64,000 bases of DNA from Faecalibacterium sp. HTF-F (GTDB lineage: Bacteria > Bacillota > Clostridia > Oscillospirales > Ruminococcaceae). Below the pieces are notes generated by a model. That model was not told the origin of the DNA and did not search any database. It worked only from the letters and a program-made list of their open reading frames with translations. Made by a program: the position numbers and the translations under genes. The stretch is taken from assembly GCF_023347535.1 (NCBI RefSeq), contig NZ_CP094473.1:1612001-1676000 (forward strand), in the 5' to 3' direction. This document shows, piece by piece, positions 56,545 through 64,000 of this stretch (positions within the stretch are counted from its first letter, which is position 1; every line of letters begins with the position of its first letter).

Positions 56545-57360
56545 TCAGTTTTCCAGCATCAGACGCATGTAGCTTTCGCTCACATCAAAGGGTTCCGCAT
56601 CGAAGCGGATCATCCCGTATTCCTGCCGCTTGCCCTCGCCGAGGAACAGCGGCTGCGCTGCGCCCACGGTGATGACTGCCTTTTCCACGATTACTTCCTT
56701 CTCGCGGGCGGCTTCCATCAGCACTTCGGCAGCGCGGTCATTGTCAGCCTGCAGCTCCACAAAATAGAGAGTGTCCTCCTTGCGGAAATAGATGCCGTAT
56801 GCCTGTTCTGTAGAAACGATGGTTGCACCGGCAGAATAGAGGTCGCCCAGCACCACCGCCATGCGCTCCGGGCTGAACTGCACCGTATCGGGCCAGAAAC
56901 GCTCCCGCAGCTCGCACAGCTTTTTGGCTGTGACCGAGTCAAACTCCGCCTGACTCCACAAGTTGCGCTCTACCTCGCGGGGCAGACACCGCAGTGGGAA
57001 TGCCCATGCAAAGCCCTTATCCTGCAAAAACGCAGCCTGTTCCGGACCAGTGGGCACGGCCACCGTAAAGCCTGCGCCGCGCAGCTTCTGCTGAGCGCAC
57101 AGATAGTCCACAAGGCCCGCCAGGATCAGGCTTCCCTCGCCGCACAGGCCATATAAATAGGTGCCGGTGCGGCCCTGCAGCGTGACAGGAACTGCCAGCG
57201 CTACAGCTGCGATCTCGTCGTTTTCTTCTGCGACATAGACGTTCTGCTCGCCTGCAAACTGCTCAATGGCCTTTTTGGCAAATTCTTCCGATTCATTGCG
57301 CTGGCTCTGCCACAAGGCCAGCACTGCCGGTTTGTCACCCGGCTGCATCAAACGATACAT
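56545..57360 (-). CDS. GNAT family acetyltransferase
   Basis: The 271-aa protein begins MYRLMQPGDKPAVLALWQSQ and has a GNAT-like core (VYVAEENDEIAAVALAVPVT, GTYLYGLCGEGSLILAGLVD). A C-terminal extension follows with a second sheet. The acetyl-CoA loop is not canonical. It precedes mltG by 18 bases and is probably co-transcribed. The substrate is unknown. Confidence 0.75.
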   Translation of the reverse strand: MYRLMQPGDKPAVLALWQSQRNESEEFAKKAIEQFAGEQNVYVAEENDEIAAVALAVPVTLQGRTGTYLYGLCGEGSLILAGLVDYLCAQQKLRGAGFTVAVPTGPEQAAFLQDKGFAWAFPLRCLPREVERNLWSQAEFDSVTAKKLCELRERFWPDTVQFSPERMAVVLGDLYSAGATIVSTEQAYGIYFRKEDTLYFVELQADNDRAAEVLMEAAREKEVIVEKAVITVGAAQPLFLGEGKRQEYGMIRFDAEPFDVSESYMRLMLEN

Positions 57361-57409
57361 CTGTCAGGATACCCCCTCTTATCGAAATTTATGTCAGAAA
57401 CGCTGTCAT

Positions 57410-57653
57410 CAGTCTGCGGGTCGGTAGTTTCTCCGAAGACCGTCCGCTGGGATGGGACCCTGTTGCCGTAGGCAATCGGGCGGGCGATGGAATGGTTTGC
57501 AACAACAGTGACCACCGCCAGTGGCGGAAATAGGGAGCTGTTGTTGGGGCCGCGGCCAGCGAGATGCAAGCGGATGCGAAGCAGCTGCTGGGTGCCGCAA
57601 CCCGTATTTCGTGTCTGAGGAGAAAGCTACCGACACACAGGCCCTGCAAACTG
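57410..57653 (+). ncRNA. Rod-shaped structured RNA candidate (6S-like)
   Basis: No gene fits here. The region folds end to end. CAGT-TGC-GGG (57410-57420) pairs with 57642-57653, TCGGTAG (57421-57427) with CTACCGA (57627-57633), and TTTCTCC (57428-57434) with GGAGAAA (57619-57625). A large central bubble holds small hairpins (TTGCC/GGCAA). The apical stem is CAACAACAG/CTGTTGTTG with inner CCGCC/GGCGG. This recalls 6S RNA, but I cannot confirm the family. A T-rich tail at 57655-57672 favours the plus strand; a minus-strand leader for the GNAT gene is the alternative. Confidence 0.5.
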
Positions 57654-57662
57654 GTTCGTCTT

Positions 57663-58328
57663 TTAGTTTTTTAGAACGATTTTTTGCACTTCGGCCTGAA
57701 TGTCTTCGATGCTGCGCATGTTGTCCCCGCTGGTGCAATGCACGACGGCCCAGCCAAGGTGCGCGGCACAATACTCGGCGGCGCGGCGGCTGCGGGCAAG
57801 ATACTCTGTGTCCTTCTCGTGCACATCCTTCTTGCTCTCGTCGCCGTGGTAGCGCTGGGTCATCAGTTTCTGGCTCACGGCGGGGTCTACCTGTAAGTAG
57901 ATCACCTCATCCGGCACAGGCAGGCCCAGCAGATGGAATTCAAACTCAAACAGCCAGCCGAGAAAGCTTTCCCACTGCTCCGGCGGCAGCTTGGAGCACT
58001 GGTGCACCGCATTGGAGGTGGTGTACCGGTCTGCAATGACGATGCCGCCGTTCTCGTAAAAGCTGCCCCAGTCTTTTTTGTAGCTGGCGTAGCGGTCCAC
58101 CGCATAAAAGCTGGAGGCCGCATAGGCGTTCACATCGTCCGGATGCTGACCAAACTGCCCGGCCAGATACATTTTTACAAGGGCGCTGGAGTCACTGCCG
58201 TAGTCCGGGAAGCTCACCTCGCGCACCGCAAGGCCCTGTGCGGCCAGATAACCAGCCAGCAGCTTTGCCTGCGTGGCCTTTCCACTGCCATCCAATCCTT
58301 CAATGGCGATCAGTTTTCCCTTGCTCAT
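57663..58328 (-). CDS. tmk: Thymidylate kinase
   Basis: The 221-aa enzyme phosphorylates dTMP. It has the P-loop LIAIEGLDGSGKATQAKLLA, the DRY-type motif VIADRYTTSNAVHQ and a LID segment near SRRAAEYC. Its ATG overlaps the thyX stop by 4 bases, so pcrA, thyX and tmk form an operon that includes two successive dTTP steps. Confidence 0.95.
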   Translation of the reverse strand: MSKGKLIAIEGLDGSGKATQAKLLAGYLAAQGLAVREVSFPDYGSDSSALVKMYLAGQFGQHPDDVNAYAASSFYAVDRYASYKKDWGSFYENGGIVIADRYTTSNAVHQCSKLPPEQWESFLGWLFEFEFHLLGLPVPDEVIYLQVDPAVSQKLMTQRYHGDESKKDVHEKDTEYLARSRRAAEYCAAHLGWAVVHCTSGDNMRSIEDIQAEVQKIVLKN

Positions 58329-59104
58329 ACGCCTGCAGCCTCCTTGATGGATGCATATTTTGCGCGCACCTCAGCGGTTTTTCCGCAGCACATTTTTCCC
58401 TCCGGGCAGGGGCCGCTCACGCAGGCCGGGCCGGACTTTGCAAAGATATGCGGTGCCACCGGGTACACCAGCCCGAACATCTTTTCGGCCAGCTCCCGGA
58501 TCTCCCACTGGGCACGGCTGCAACAGCGCAGGTGGAAAAAGTTCTGCAGGCTGCGGGCGTTCATCGTGACCACCATCTTGGTCTCGCAGGCGTTAGGCAG
58601 CACAAAGCGGGCGTCCTCGTTGGCCTGCTTGCTGGCCTTGGCGCGTGCCTGCTTTTCGGGCATTCCCTCGGCCATCAGGCGGGCAGTGTGGCCCTCTTCC
58701 AGCTTATGAGCCAGATCAAGATAACGTCTGGCGTCCTCTTCCATGCTGGCAAGGAAAGCCGCCTTTGCTTCCGGAATGGCTTCGATCTCCGGCGGCACCA
58801 CATAGCGGAAGTCATCCAGCCGCACATAGCGCTGGCTCTGCACGCTGAAGGACGCGATACGGTGGCGGGTGATCTGGGCAAGCAGGGTGCGGCTGACCCC
58901 CTCGATGCCAAAGGTGAAGCTGGCGTGCTCAATGGGGCTGGCATGGCCCAGATCGCTGAGCATCGTCAGGAATTTTGCAGTTTTTTCTTCGTCCAGCCCG
59001 TCCAGCAGATCGGTGATGTGGGCATCGGAATAGCACAGCTTTGCCGCTGCGGCCACTACCTTTTCGGGTTCCGGGGTATGGGCGATCAAACGAACAGTCA
59101 TCAT
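58325..59104 (-). CDS. thyX: FAD-dependent thymidylate synthase
   Basis: The 259-aa flavoenzyme methylates dUMP using methylene-tetrahydrofolate. The ThyX motif RHRIASFSVQSQRYVRL is complete (RHR then S and QRY), and the C-terminal part has NARSLQNFFHLRCCSRAQWE. Two ATGs are in tandem (59104, 59101) after GGAGG. The longer frame overlaps pcrA. tmk follows with a 4-base overlap. Confidence 0.95.
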   Translation of the reverse strand: MMTVRLIAHTPEPEKVVAAAAKLCYSDAHITDLLDGLDEEKTAKFLTMLSDLGHASPIEHASFTFGIEGVSRTLLAQITRHRIASFSVQSQRYVRLDDFRYVVPPEIEAIPEAKAAFLASMEEDARRYLDLAHKLEEGHTARLMAEGMPEKQARAKASKQANEDARFVLPNACETKMVVTMNARSLQNFFHLRCCSRAQWEIRELAEKMFGLVYPVAPHIFAKSGPACVSGPCPEGKMCCGKTAEVRAKYASIKEAAGV

Positions 59105-59111
59105 AAGTTTG

Positions 59112-61790
59112 TTATTCCTCCGCAGTGATTTTGGTGAGGGGTGCAAAATTGGCCATGGTCTTTTTGATGCCTACCTTTTCAAAGTTGATCTCCACGATCT
59201 GATCTCCGGCGGCGGGCTTCACGGCCACCACCTGACCCCGGCCGAACACCTTGTGCTCCACAATGTCGCCGGGTTCGTAGTGTTTGGGGCCGGCAGAGGC
59301 CGGTTTCTGGGCAGGAGTGCCTGTAAAGGAAATATGCTTTTCAGTTTTTTTCTGCGCTGCACCGCTGTAATTTCCAGAACCATATTGAGAACCATAGCCT
59401 GCACCATAACCAGTGCTTCCACCACTGCGGCCGTAGCCGGAACCATGGCCGCCGCTGCTGCCCCGGTTTGCGTAGGCAGAGCCAAAGCCACGGCTCTCGC
59501 CTGCATTGTACTCCCGGTTCAGATAACCGCTGCGGCTGCCCGCGCTGTAACCATTTCCATAGCCGCTTGCGCTGCGGCCCCAGCCGGACGGCCCGGAATA
59601 GCCGGATGCGCCGCCGGGCACCGTATCACTATAGCTGTCGCCCCAGCCGCCAAAGCGGGAGCGCTGTTCCAGCACCGGACTGCGGGTCTCCTCGATATAC
59701 TCCGGCTCGATCTCCCGCAAAAAGCGGCTGGGCTCGTTGCGTTGGGTGCGGCCATAGAGCATCCGGGAAACGCTGTTGGAGATGTACAGCTCCTTTTTGG
59801 CGCGGGTAATGCCCACATAAGCCAGACGGCGTTCCTCCTCAAGGTCCGCTTCGGAATACTTGCTCATTTCGCTGGGGAATACACCCTCTTCCATTCCAAT
59901 GAGGAACACGTAAGGGAATTCAAGGCCTTTTGCAGAGTGAATGGTCATCAGCACCACCTGATCTGCGCTCTCGTTGTAGCTGTCGATATCGCTGATGAGG
60001 GCGATGTCTTCCAGATAGCCTTCCAGCGTGGCTTCCTCACCGTGCTGGTCGCAGTAGTTCTTGACATTGTTCACCAGCTGACCAAGGTTCTGCAGGCGGT
60101 CTGCCGCGTCCTCGTGGCCCTTGGCAGCGTCTGCTTCCAGCATTGCCTTATAGCCGGTCAGCTCGATCACATCGGCTGCAAACTCGTCCAGTGTGCGGGT
60201 CTCCAGAGAGTCCTGCAGGCGCTGGTAGATCTGCCAGAACTTGAGCAGTGGCATTACGGCACGGCTGAGCTTTGCGTACTGGTCGGCGTGGCTGATGATA
60301 TCCAGCATACTCACGCCCTCCTGCCCGGCCAGATCGGCAATGACCTCCACGGTAGTGGCACCGATCTTGCGGGCAGGCTCGTTGATGATGCGGCGCAGGC
60401 GCACATCATCGCGCGGGTTCGCTACAATAGACATATAGGAGTGGATGTCCTTGACCTCTTTGCGGTCATTGAAGCGCTGGCCGCCCACGATCTTGTGAGG
60501 AATGCCCGCGCGGGTAAAGTAGCTTTCGATGGGGGCCGACTGGGCATTCATACGGTACAGAATCGCATGATCTGCCAGATGCCCACCCGCTTTCAGGTGC
60601 TGGCCGATCACATCCGCGATGTGGCTGGCCTCATCCTGCTCATTTTCGGCGGTGTACACCTGCACCTTGTCGCCCTCGCCGTTGTCGGTCCACAGAGTCT
60701 TGCCTTTGCGCTCGGTGTTGTGCTGGATGACGCAGTTGGCGGCATTCAGGATATTGGAGGTGGAGCGATAGTTCTGTTCCAGGCGAATGGTCTTTGTGCC
60801 GGGATAGAGCTTTTCAAAGTTGAGGATATTCTCAATGGTAGCCCCACGGAAGCGGTAGATGCTCTGGTCGTCATCGCCCACCACGCAGATATTGCGCTCC
60901 GGACCAGTGAGCAGGCTGACCAGACGGAACTGTGCCACGCTGGTATCCTGATATTCGTCCACCAGCAGGTAGCGGTATTTGTTCTGGTAGAACTCCCTCA
61001 CATCCGGATGTTCGGCCAGCAGCTGCACGGTCTGGTAGATGAGGTCGTCGAAATCAAAGGCACCAGCTTCCTTCAGGCGCTTTTCATAAGCGGCATAGAT
61101 GCGGGCGGTCAGCGCACCCTTGGTGTCCTTTGCAGGGCTGGCGAGGGCCTGTTCCGGGCTGACAAGCTGATCCTTCCAGCGGCTCATCTGGTTGATGGCC
61201 GCTTTGATGGGCAGAAATTTATCGTCCACATTCAGGTCTTTGTAGACCGCCTTCATCACACGCTGGGAGTCGTCCGTATCATAGATAGTAAAGCTGCGGG
61301 GATAGCCGATCTCTTCTGCCCAGCGGCGCAGGATGCGCACACAGGTCGAGTGGAAGGTGGATGCGAACACCTCATCGCCTTCTTCACCGCCCAACATCCG
61401 GCGCAGACGCTCTTTCAGCTCCCCTGCCGCCTTGTTGGTAAAGGTGATTGCCATTACGTTCCAGCTGCGCACCGCGTTCTGGCGCAGCATCCCATCCAGC
61501 CAGCCGGGCACGGCAGTGCCTGTCATAATGGCGTTGCGCAGAGCCTTCACATCATCCTCGGTGGCTGGGCGCGGCGTCTGTCTGGAGCCGTGGGCTGAGC
61601 CGAACCGGATGAGATTGGCAATGCGGTTGACCAGCACAGTGGTCTTGCCGCTGCCCGCACCGGCCAGAATGAGCAGCGGGCCGTCAGTGGTGAACACCGC
61701 CTGCCGCTGCATATCGTTCAGGCGGCCAAACTGTTTTTCGATATAGGTATCGCGCAGAGCGCAGAATTCCTGTGTGAGATCTGTTGCCAT
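59112..61790 (-). CDS. pcrA: UvrD/PcrA family DNA helicase with a Gly/Ser/Tyr-rich tail
   Basis: The 892-aa superfamily 1A helicase begins LNDMQRQAVFTTDGPLLILA. It has Walker A AGAGSGKTTVLVNRI, Walker B VDEYQDTS, motif III VVGDDDQSIYRFRGA, motif IV RLEQNYRSTSNIL and motif VI YVGITRAKKELYI. Between about residues 710 and 815 there is an unusual low-complexity stretch rich in Gly, Ser and Tyr. The Tudor-like C-terminus (YEPGDIVEHKVFGRGQVVAV) follows it. PcrA acts in repair and clears RNA polymerase or recombinase from DNA. It heads the pcrA-thyX-tmk operon. Confidence 0.95.
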   Translation of the reverse strand: MATDLTQEFCALRDTYIEKQFGRLNDMQRQAVFTTDGPLLILAGAGSGKTTVLVNRIANLIRFGSAHGSRQTPRPATEDDVKALRNAIMTGTAVPGWLDGMLRQNAVRSWNVMAITFTNKAAGELKERLRRMLGGEEGDEVFASTFHSTCVRILRRWAEEIGYPRSFTIYDTDDSQRVMKAVYKDLNVDDKFLPIKAAINQMSRWKDQLVSPEQALASPAKDTKGALTARIYAAYEKRLKEAGAFDFDDLIYQTVQLLAEHPDVREFYQNKYRYLLVDEYQDTSVAQFRLVSLLTGPERNICVVGDDDQSIYRFRGATIENILNFEKLYPGTKTIRLEQNYRSTSNILNAANCVIQHNTERKGKTLWTDNGEGDKVQVYTAENEQDEASHIADVIGQHLKAGGHLADHAILYRMNAQSAPIESYFTRAGIPHKIVGGQRFNDRKEVKDIHSYMSIVANPRDDVRLRRIINEPARKIGATTVEVIADLAGQEGVSMLDIISHADQYAKLSRAVMPLLKFWQIYQRLQDSLETRTLDEFAADVIELTGYKAMLEADAAKGHEDAADRLQNLGQLVNNVKNYCDQHGEEATLEGYLEDIALISDIDSYNESADQVVLMTIHSAKGLEFPYVFLIGMEEGVFPSEMSKYSEADLEEERRLAYVGITRAKKELYISNSVSRMLYGRTQRNEPSRFLREIEPEYIEETRSPVLEQRSRFGGWGDSYSDTVPGGASGYSGPSGWGRSASGYGNGYSAGSRSGYLNREYNAGESRGFGSAYANRGSSGGHGSGYGRSGGSTGYGAGYGSQYGSGNYSGAAQKKTEKHISFTGTPAQKPASAGPKHYEPGDIVEHKVFGRGQVVAVKPAAGDQIVEINFEKVGIKKTMANFAPLTKITAEE

Positions 61791-61913
61791 GGTTTCCCCT
61801 GTTCCTTTTATGTTTATACTATCAAAGTACAGTATACCACATTTTAAAACGATTGAGAATAGCCGCCGCGTTCGCTCTGGCTATTTTCAGCGGAAAAAAT
61901 ATTTTTATAATTT

Positions 61914-62064
61914 GTAACTCCGAAAAGCCTGCGGGCTTTTCGGAGTTACTTTTTCACGAAAGAGGTCATAGAGAAAAATTGCATCTGATAAAACAGCAGC
62001 CGTTTTTCGTTACGACCTTTTTGTGAAAATGTGTTTGGAGCAGCCCGCAGGCTGCGACAAACAC
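61914..62064. repeat. Intergenic palindromic element with two hairpin ends
   Basis: A 16-bp perfect hairpin (61914-61929/61934-61949) and a second hairpin (62031-62064, 7 bp, tandem GA mismatch, then 6 bp) bound the element. Their cores AGCCTGCGGGCT and AGCCCGCAGGCT are exact reverse complements. The sequence inside each is also related in inverted order (TTTTCAC/GTGAAAA, AGGTC/GACCT). The whole is thus an imperfect inverted repeat with arms of about 45 bases. TATAAT stands at 61906. No gene is present between 61791 and 62193. Confidence 0.6.
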
Positions 62065-62133
62065 GAAATAAATAATATAATTTCCTTATTTTATGCCCAA
62101 AGCAAACGCGGCGGGCATTTCAAATCGTAAAAC

Positions 62134-62170
62134 AAAAACCGCCCGGCAGCTCTTGCGAACCGACGGGCGG
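62134..62170 (-). terminator. Terminator of the decarboxylase subunit genes
   Basis: CCGCCCG (62139-62145) pairs with CGGGCGG (62164-62170) around an inner GCA/TGC pair. On the minus strand TTTTTG follows. It lies 24 bases after the beta-subunit stop. Confidence 0.85.
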
Positions 62171-62193
62171 GAAAATCGTTTTTCAGGAAATGC

Positions 62194-63402
62194 TTAGCCG
62201 AAAATGTTGATCAGGATACCGGCAGCAACAGCGGAGCCGATAACGCCTGCCACGTTGGGGCCCATTGCGTGCATCAGCAGGAAGTTGGAGGGATTCTCGC
62301 TCTGACCAACCTTCTGAGAAACACGGGCAGCCATAGGCACAGCGGAAACACCTGCGGAACCGATCAGGGGGTTCACCTGACCGCCGCTCAGCACATACAT
62401 CAGCTTGCCGAACAGCACACCTGCGGCAGTGCCGAAGGAGAATGCGATCAGGCCCAGCACAATGATGAACAGGGTGCGGGTGTTCAGGAAGGTGTTTGCA
62501 GAGGTGGTGCAGCCAACGGACAGTGCCAGGAAGATGGTGATGATGTTCATCAGCTCATTGCCGGCGGTCTTCTGGATACGATCCACAACGCCGCACTCCT
62601 TCATCAGGTTGCCCAGCATCAGCATGCCGACCAGAACAGCGGCATCCGGCACGATCAGGGACACCACGATGGTGACCATGATGGGGAAGATGATCCTTTC
62701 GGTCTTGGAAACCGTGCGCAGCTGCTTCATCACGACAGAACGCTCTTTCTTGGAAGTCAGAGCCTTCATGATGGGCGGCTGGATGACGGGCACCAGAGCC
62801 ATGTAGCTGTACGCTGCAACAGCGATGGAGCCCAGCAGCTCAGGAGCCAGACGGGAGGTGACGAAGATGGCAGTAGGGCCGTCTGCACCGCCGATGATGG
62901 CAATTGCAGCAGACTGCTTCTGGGTGAAGTCCACCAGACCGGTAGCGGTCAGCAGGCGAGCGCCCATATAAGTACCGAAGATACCGAACTGAGCGGCAGC
63001 GCCCAGCAGCAGGCTCTTGGGGTTGGAGATCAGGGGTGCGAAGTCGGTCATGGTGCCAATGCCCAGGAAGATCAGCGGCGGGTAGATGCCCAGCTTAACG
63101 CCCATGTAGAGCATATCGGCCAGACCGCCGTTGTTCAGGATCTCCACCCACATGGGGTGTTCCAGACCGTCACCAACGAAATACTGCATGTGGATGACGC
63201 CGCTGCCGGGCAGGTTTGCCAGGATCATGCCGAATGCCATCGGCAGCAGGATCAGCGGCTCAAATTCCTTGACGATGGCCAGGTACAGCAAAAAGCAGCC
63301 CACGCAGATCATGATCGCGTACAGGTAGCCGCCCGGCTCACCGAAGCGTGCAAAGCCGGAACTTTGGAAAATACCGACCAGAGTATCAATAAACTGTGTC
63401 AT
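62194..63402 (-). CDS. Na+-translocating decarboxylase beta subunit (OadB/GcdB/MmdB family)
   Basis: The 402-aa protein has about nine to eleven membrane segments and couples decarboxylation of a carboxybiotin to Na+ export. Family motifs are clear: YPPLIFLGIGTMTDFAPLIS, AIIGGADGPTAIFVTSRLAP, NPLIGSAGVSAVPMAARVSQ and LLMHAMGPNVAGVIGSAVAA. It follows the gamma-like subunit by 15 bases. The alpha carboxyltransferase is not in the window, so the acid used (oxaloacetate, methylmalonyl-CoA or glutaconyl-CoA) is open. Confidence 0.94.
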   Translation of the reverse strand: MTQFIDTLVGIFQSSGFARFGEPGGYLYAIMICVGCFLLYLAIVKEFEPLILLPMAFGMILANLPGSGVIHMQYFVGDGLEHPMWVEILNNGGLADMLYMGVKLGIYPPLIFLGIGTMTDFAPLISNPKSLLLGAAAQFGIFGTYMGARLLTATGLVDFTQKQSAAIAIIGGADGPTAIFVTSRLAPELLGSIAVAAYSYMALVPVIQPPIMKALTSKKERSVVMKQLRTVSKTERIIFPIMVTIVVSLIVPDAAVLVGMLMLGNLMKECGVVDRIQKTAGNELMNIITIFLALSVGCTTSANTFLNTRTLFIIVLGLIAFSFGTAAGVLFGKLMYVLSGGQVNPLIGSAGVSAVPMAARVSQKVGQSENPSNFLLMHAMGPNVAGVIGSAVAAGILINIFG

Positions 63403-63417
63403 GCTCTTCCTCCTCTG

Positions 63418-63777
63418 TTAAAACGGTGCGGTGGTGTCATTCACGCCCGCATTGCCCCAGCCGTTCTTGCTGCGGCGCACGGCCTTGAGGGTGTATTTGC
63501 CGTTGCCCATTGCGTGGATCGCAGCCATAATGGCAGCGACCACATCGCCGGGGATGCCCTCTTCCACCTGAGGAGCGGGAGCGGCTGCGGCCTGCTGCAC
63601 GGGTGCAGCGGGCTTTGCGGCGGGAGCCTTGGCGGCTTCCTTTGCGGCCTTTTTCTTGGTACCCATCGAATCGAAGATCTTGCCTTCCAGCGTGATGATG
63701 GCCATCAGCAGGATAAGGATCAAGAACACCAGTACGATGCCGGTAATGGTAACGACCACGTCAAAACCTAAATCCAT
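63418..63777 (-). CDS. Decarboxylase gamma-like subunit (OadG family)
   Basis: The 119-aa protein has one N-terminal membrane helix (VVVTITGIVLVFLILILLMA) and an Ala/Pro/Lys-rich linker. A short conserved tail follows (GDVVAAIMAAIHAMGNGKYT, then LKAVRRSKNGW). OadG proteins anchor the carboxyltransferase to the beta subunit. ATG 63777 follows AGGAGG; the longer frame is not needed. The promoter is at 63847-63875. Confidence 0.85.
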   Translation of the reverse strand: MDLGFDVVVTITGIVLVFLILILLMAIITLEGKIFDSMGTKKKAAKEAAKAPAAKPAAPVQQAAAAPAPQVEEGIPGDVVAAIMAAIHAMGNGKYTLKAVRRSKNGWGNAGVNDTTAPF

Positions 63778-63846
63778 GGTTTTCCTCCTGTTTTTCAGAA
63801 TCCGCATCCGGCCCCGAGGTCGTCAGCAGAAAATCAATTTGGAAAT

Positions 63847-63875
63847 ATTATACCTTATTTTCCAATTCATTTCAA
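63847..63875 (-). promoter_or_regulatory. Promoter of the decarboxylase gamma-beta operon
   Basis: On the minus strand TTGAAA (63875-63870) and TATAAT (63852-63847) are 17 bp apart, 70 bases before the gamma-like gene. I see no gene in 63880-64000. Confidence 0.82.
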
Positions 63876-64000
63876 TAAAAACCGACAATTTTTCTTTTTG
63901 CCGCTTTCATTCGGGTGCATGGATAAATCGTGTCCGCCTTTTTCTCTGCTGCAGCCTGTCGGGCTTACCGGCGGCCGATGCGGGGCGTTGCGTCCATAAA

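Noticed and set aside
57410..57653. RNase P RNA, tmRNA or SRP RNA in the tmk-GNAT gap
   Set aside because: The hallmark strings (GAGGAAAGTCC, a tRNA-like 3' end, or the SRP GGAA-tetraloop domain) are not present on either strand.
59350..59665. Short repeats in DNA suggestive of a CRISPR-like or tandem array
   Set aside because: They are codon repeats for the Gly/Ser/Tyr-rich PcrA tail, irregular in length and without spacers. No CRISPR array was seen anywhere.
59109..61598. An 829-codon open frame on the plus strand across pcrA
   Set aside because: All helicase motifs are on the minus strand; the plus frame is a composition artefact.

Overview
The window reads as a chromosomal segment of a gut Firmicute of the Oscillospiraceae/Ruminococcaceae, most like Faecalibacterium. 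This rests on the GC-rich coding sequence, AAGGAGG-type ribosome binding sites, the gene set (GH112 phosphorylase with NahK, ThyX, GltBD next to GdhA and Hcp, a Na+-pumping decarboxylase) and short hairpin-rich intergenic repeats. The genus is an inference; no rRNA gene is present. No CRISPR array, intact prophage or complete insertion sequence was found.

Layout. 0-5.2 kb, minus strand: the start of a TRAP solute-binding protein with its YesM/YesN two-component pair, then an AgrC/LytTR-type pair. 5.4-15 kb: a patchwork accessory region of small regulators and enzymes. It holds an acyltransferase, an XRE-AbrB fusion, a lipoprotein, TetR, an XRE/membrane-protein pair, an RNHCP protein behind a possible RNA switch, LytTR-DUF3021-KTR, GNAT-YoaP, an isochorismatase-like hydrolase, a CPBP protease, a methyltransferase, and remnants of a DUF6036-like gene and of hsdR. 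15.2-23.3 kb: a lacto-N-biose/galacto-N-biose locus. An ABC transporter (solute-binding protein and two permeases), a small membrane protein and a GH112 phosphorylase lie on the minus strand. A divergent AraC regulator and N-acetylhexosamine 1-kinase lie on the plus strand. 23.6-28.1 kb: a decayed island with a broken lysR, an intact flavodoxin/Fe-ADH/aldo-keto reductase operon, fragments of a second aldo-keto reductase, a GH1 enzyme and a tyrosine recombinase, ending at tRNA-Pro(GGG).

28-42.5 kb is mostly core: uvrB-uvrA, radC, an RluA-type pseudouridine synthase, a CAT-like protein, lysA, a membrane-bound UDP-sugar dehydratase, a MATE-like flippase and an Mrp ATPase. 42.8-52.2 kb is nitrogen assimilation: gdhA, hcp, gltB and gltD, with promoters and leaders that suggest regulation at the RNA level. 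52.3-64 kb, minus strand, carries a zinc-ribbon/PASTA pseudokinase, a U32 peptidase-like protein, mltG, a GNAT protein, a structured RNA candidate, then pcrA-thyX-tmk and the beta and gamma-like subunits of a Na+-translocating decarboxylase.

The observations most worth following are: (1) an RNA upstream of the RNHCP gene whose CCTCCCG segment can pair either with an upstream pseudoknot partner or with the gene's own ribosome binding site; (2) a 244-nt rod-shaped RNA candidate between tmk and the GNAT gene; (3) a PASTA kinase homologue lacking both the HRD and DFG aspartates; (4) a MerR-type promoter with a 19-bp spacer plus a perfect 10-bp-arm palindrome in front of the redox operon; and (5) a palindromic intergenic element at 61.9-62.1 kb.
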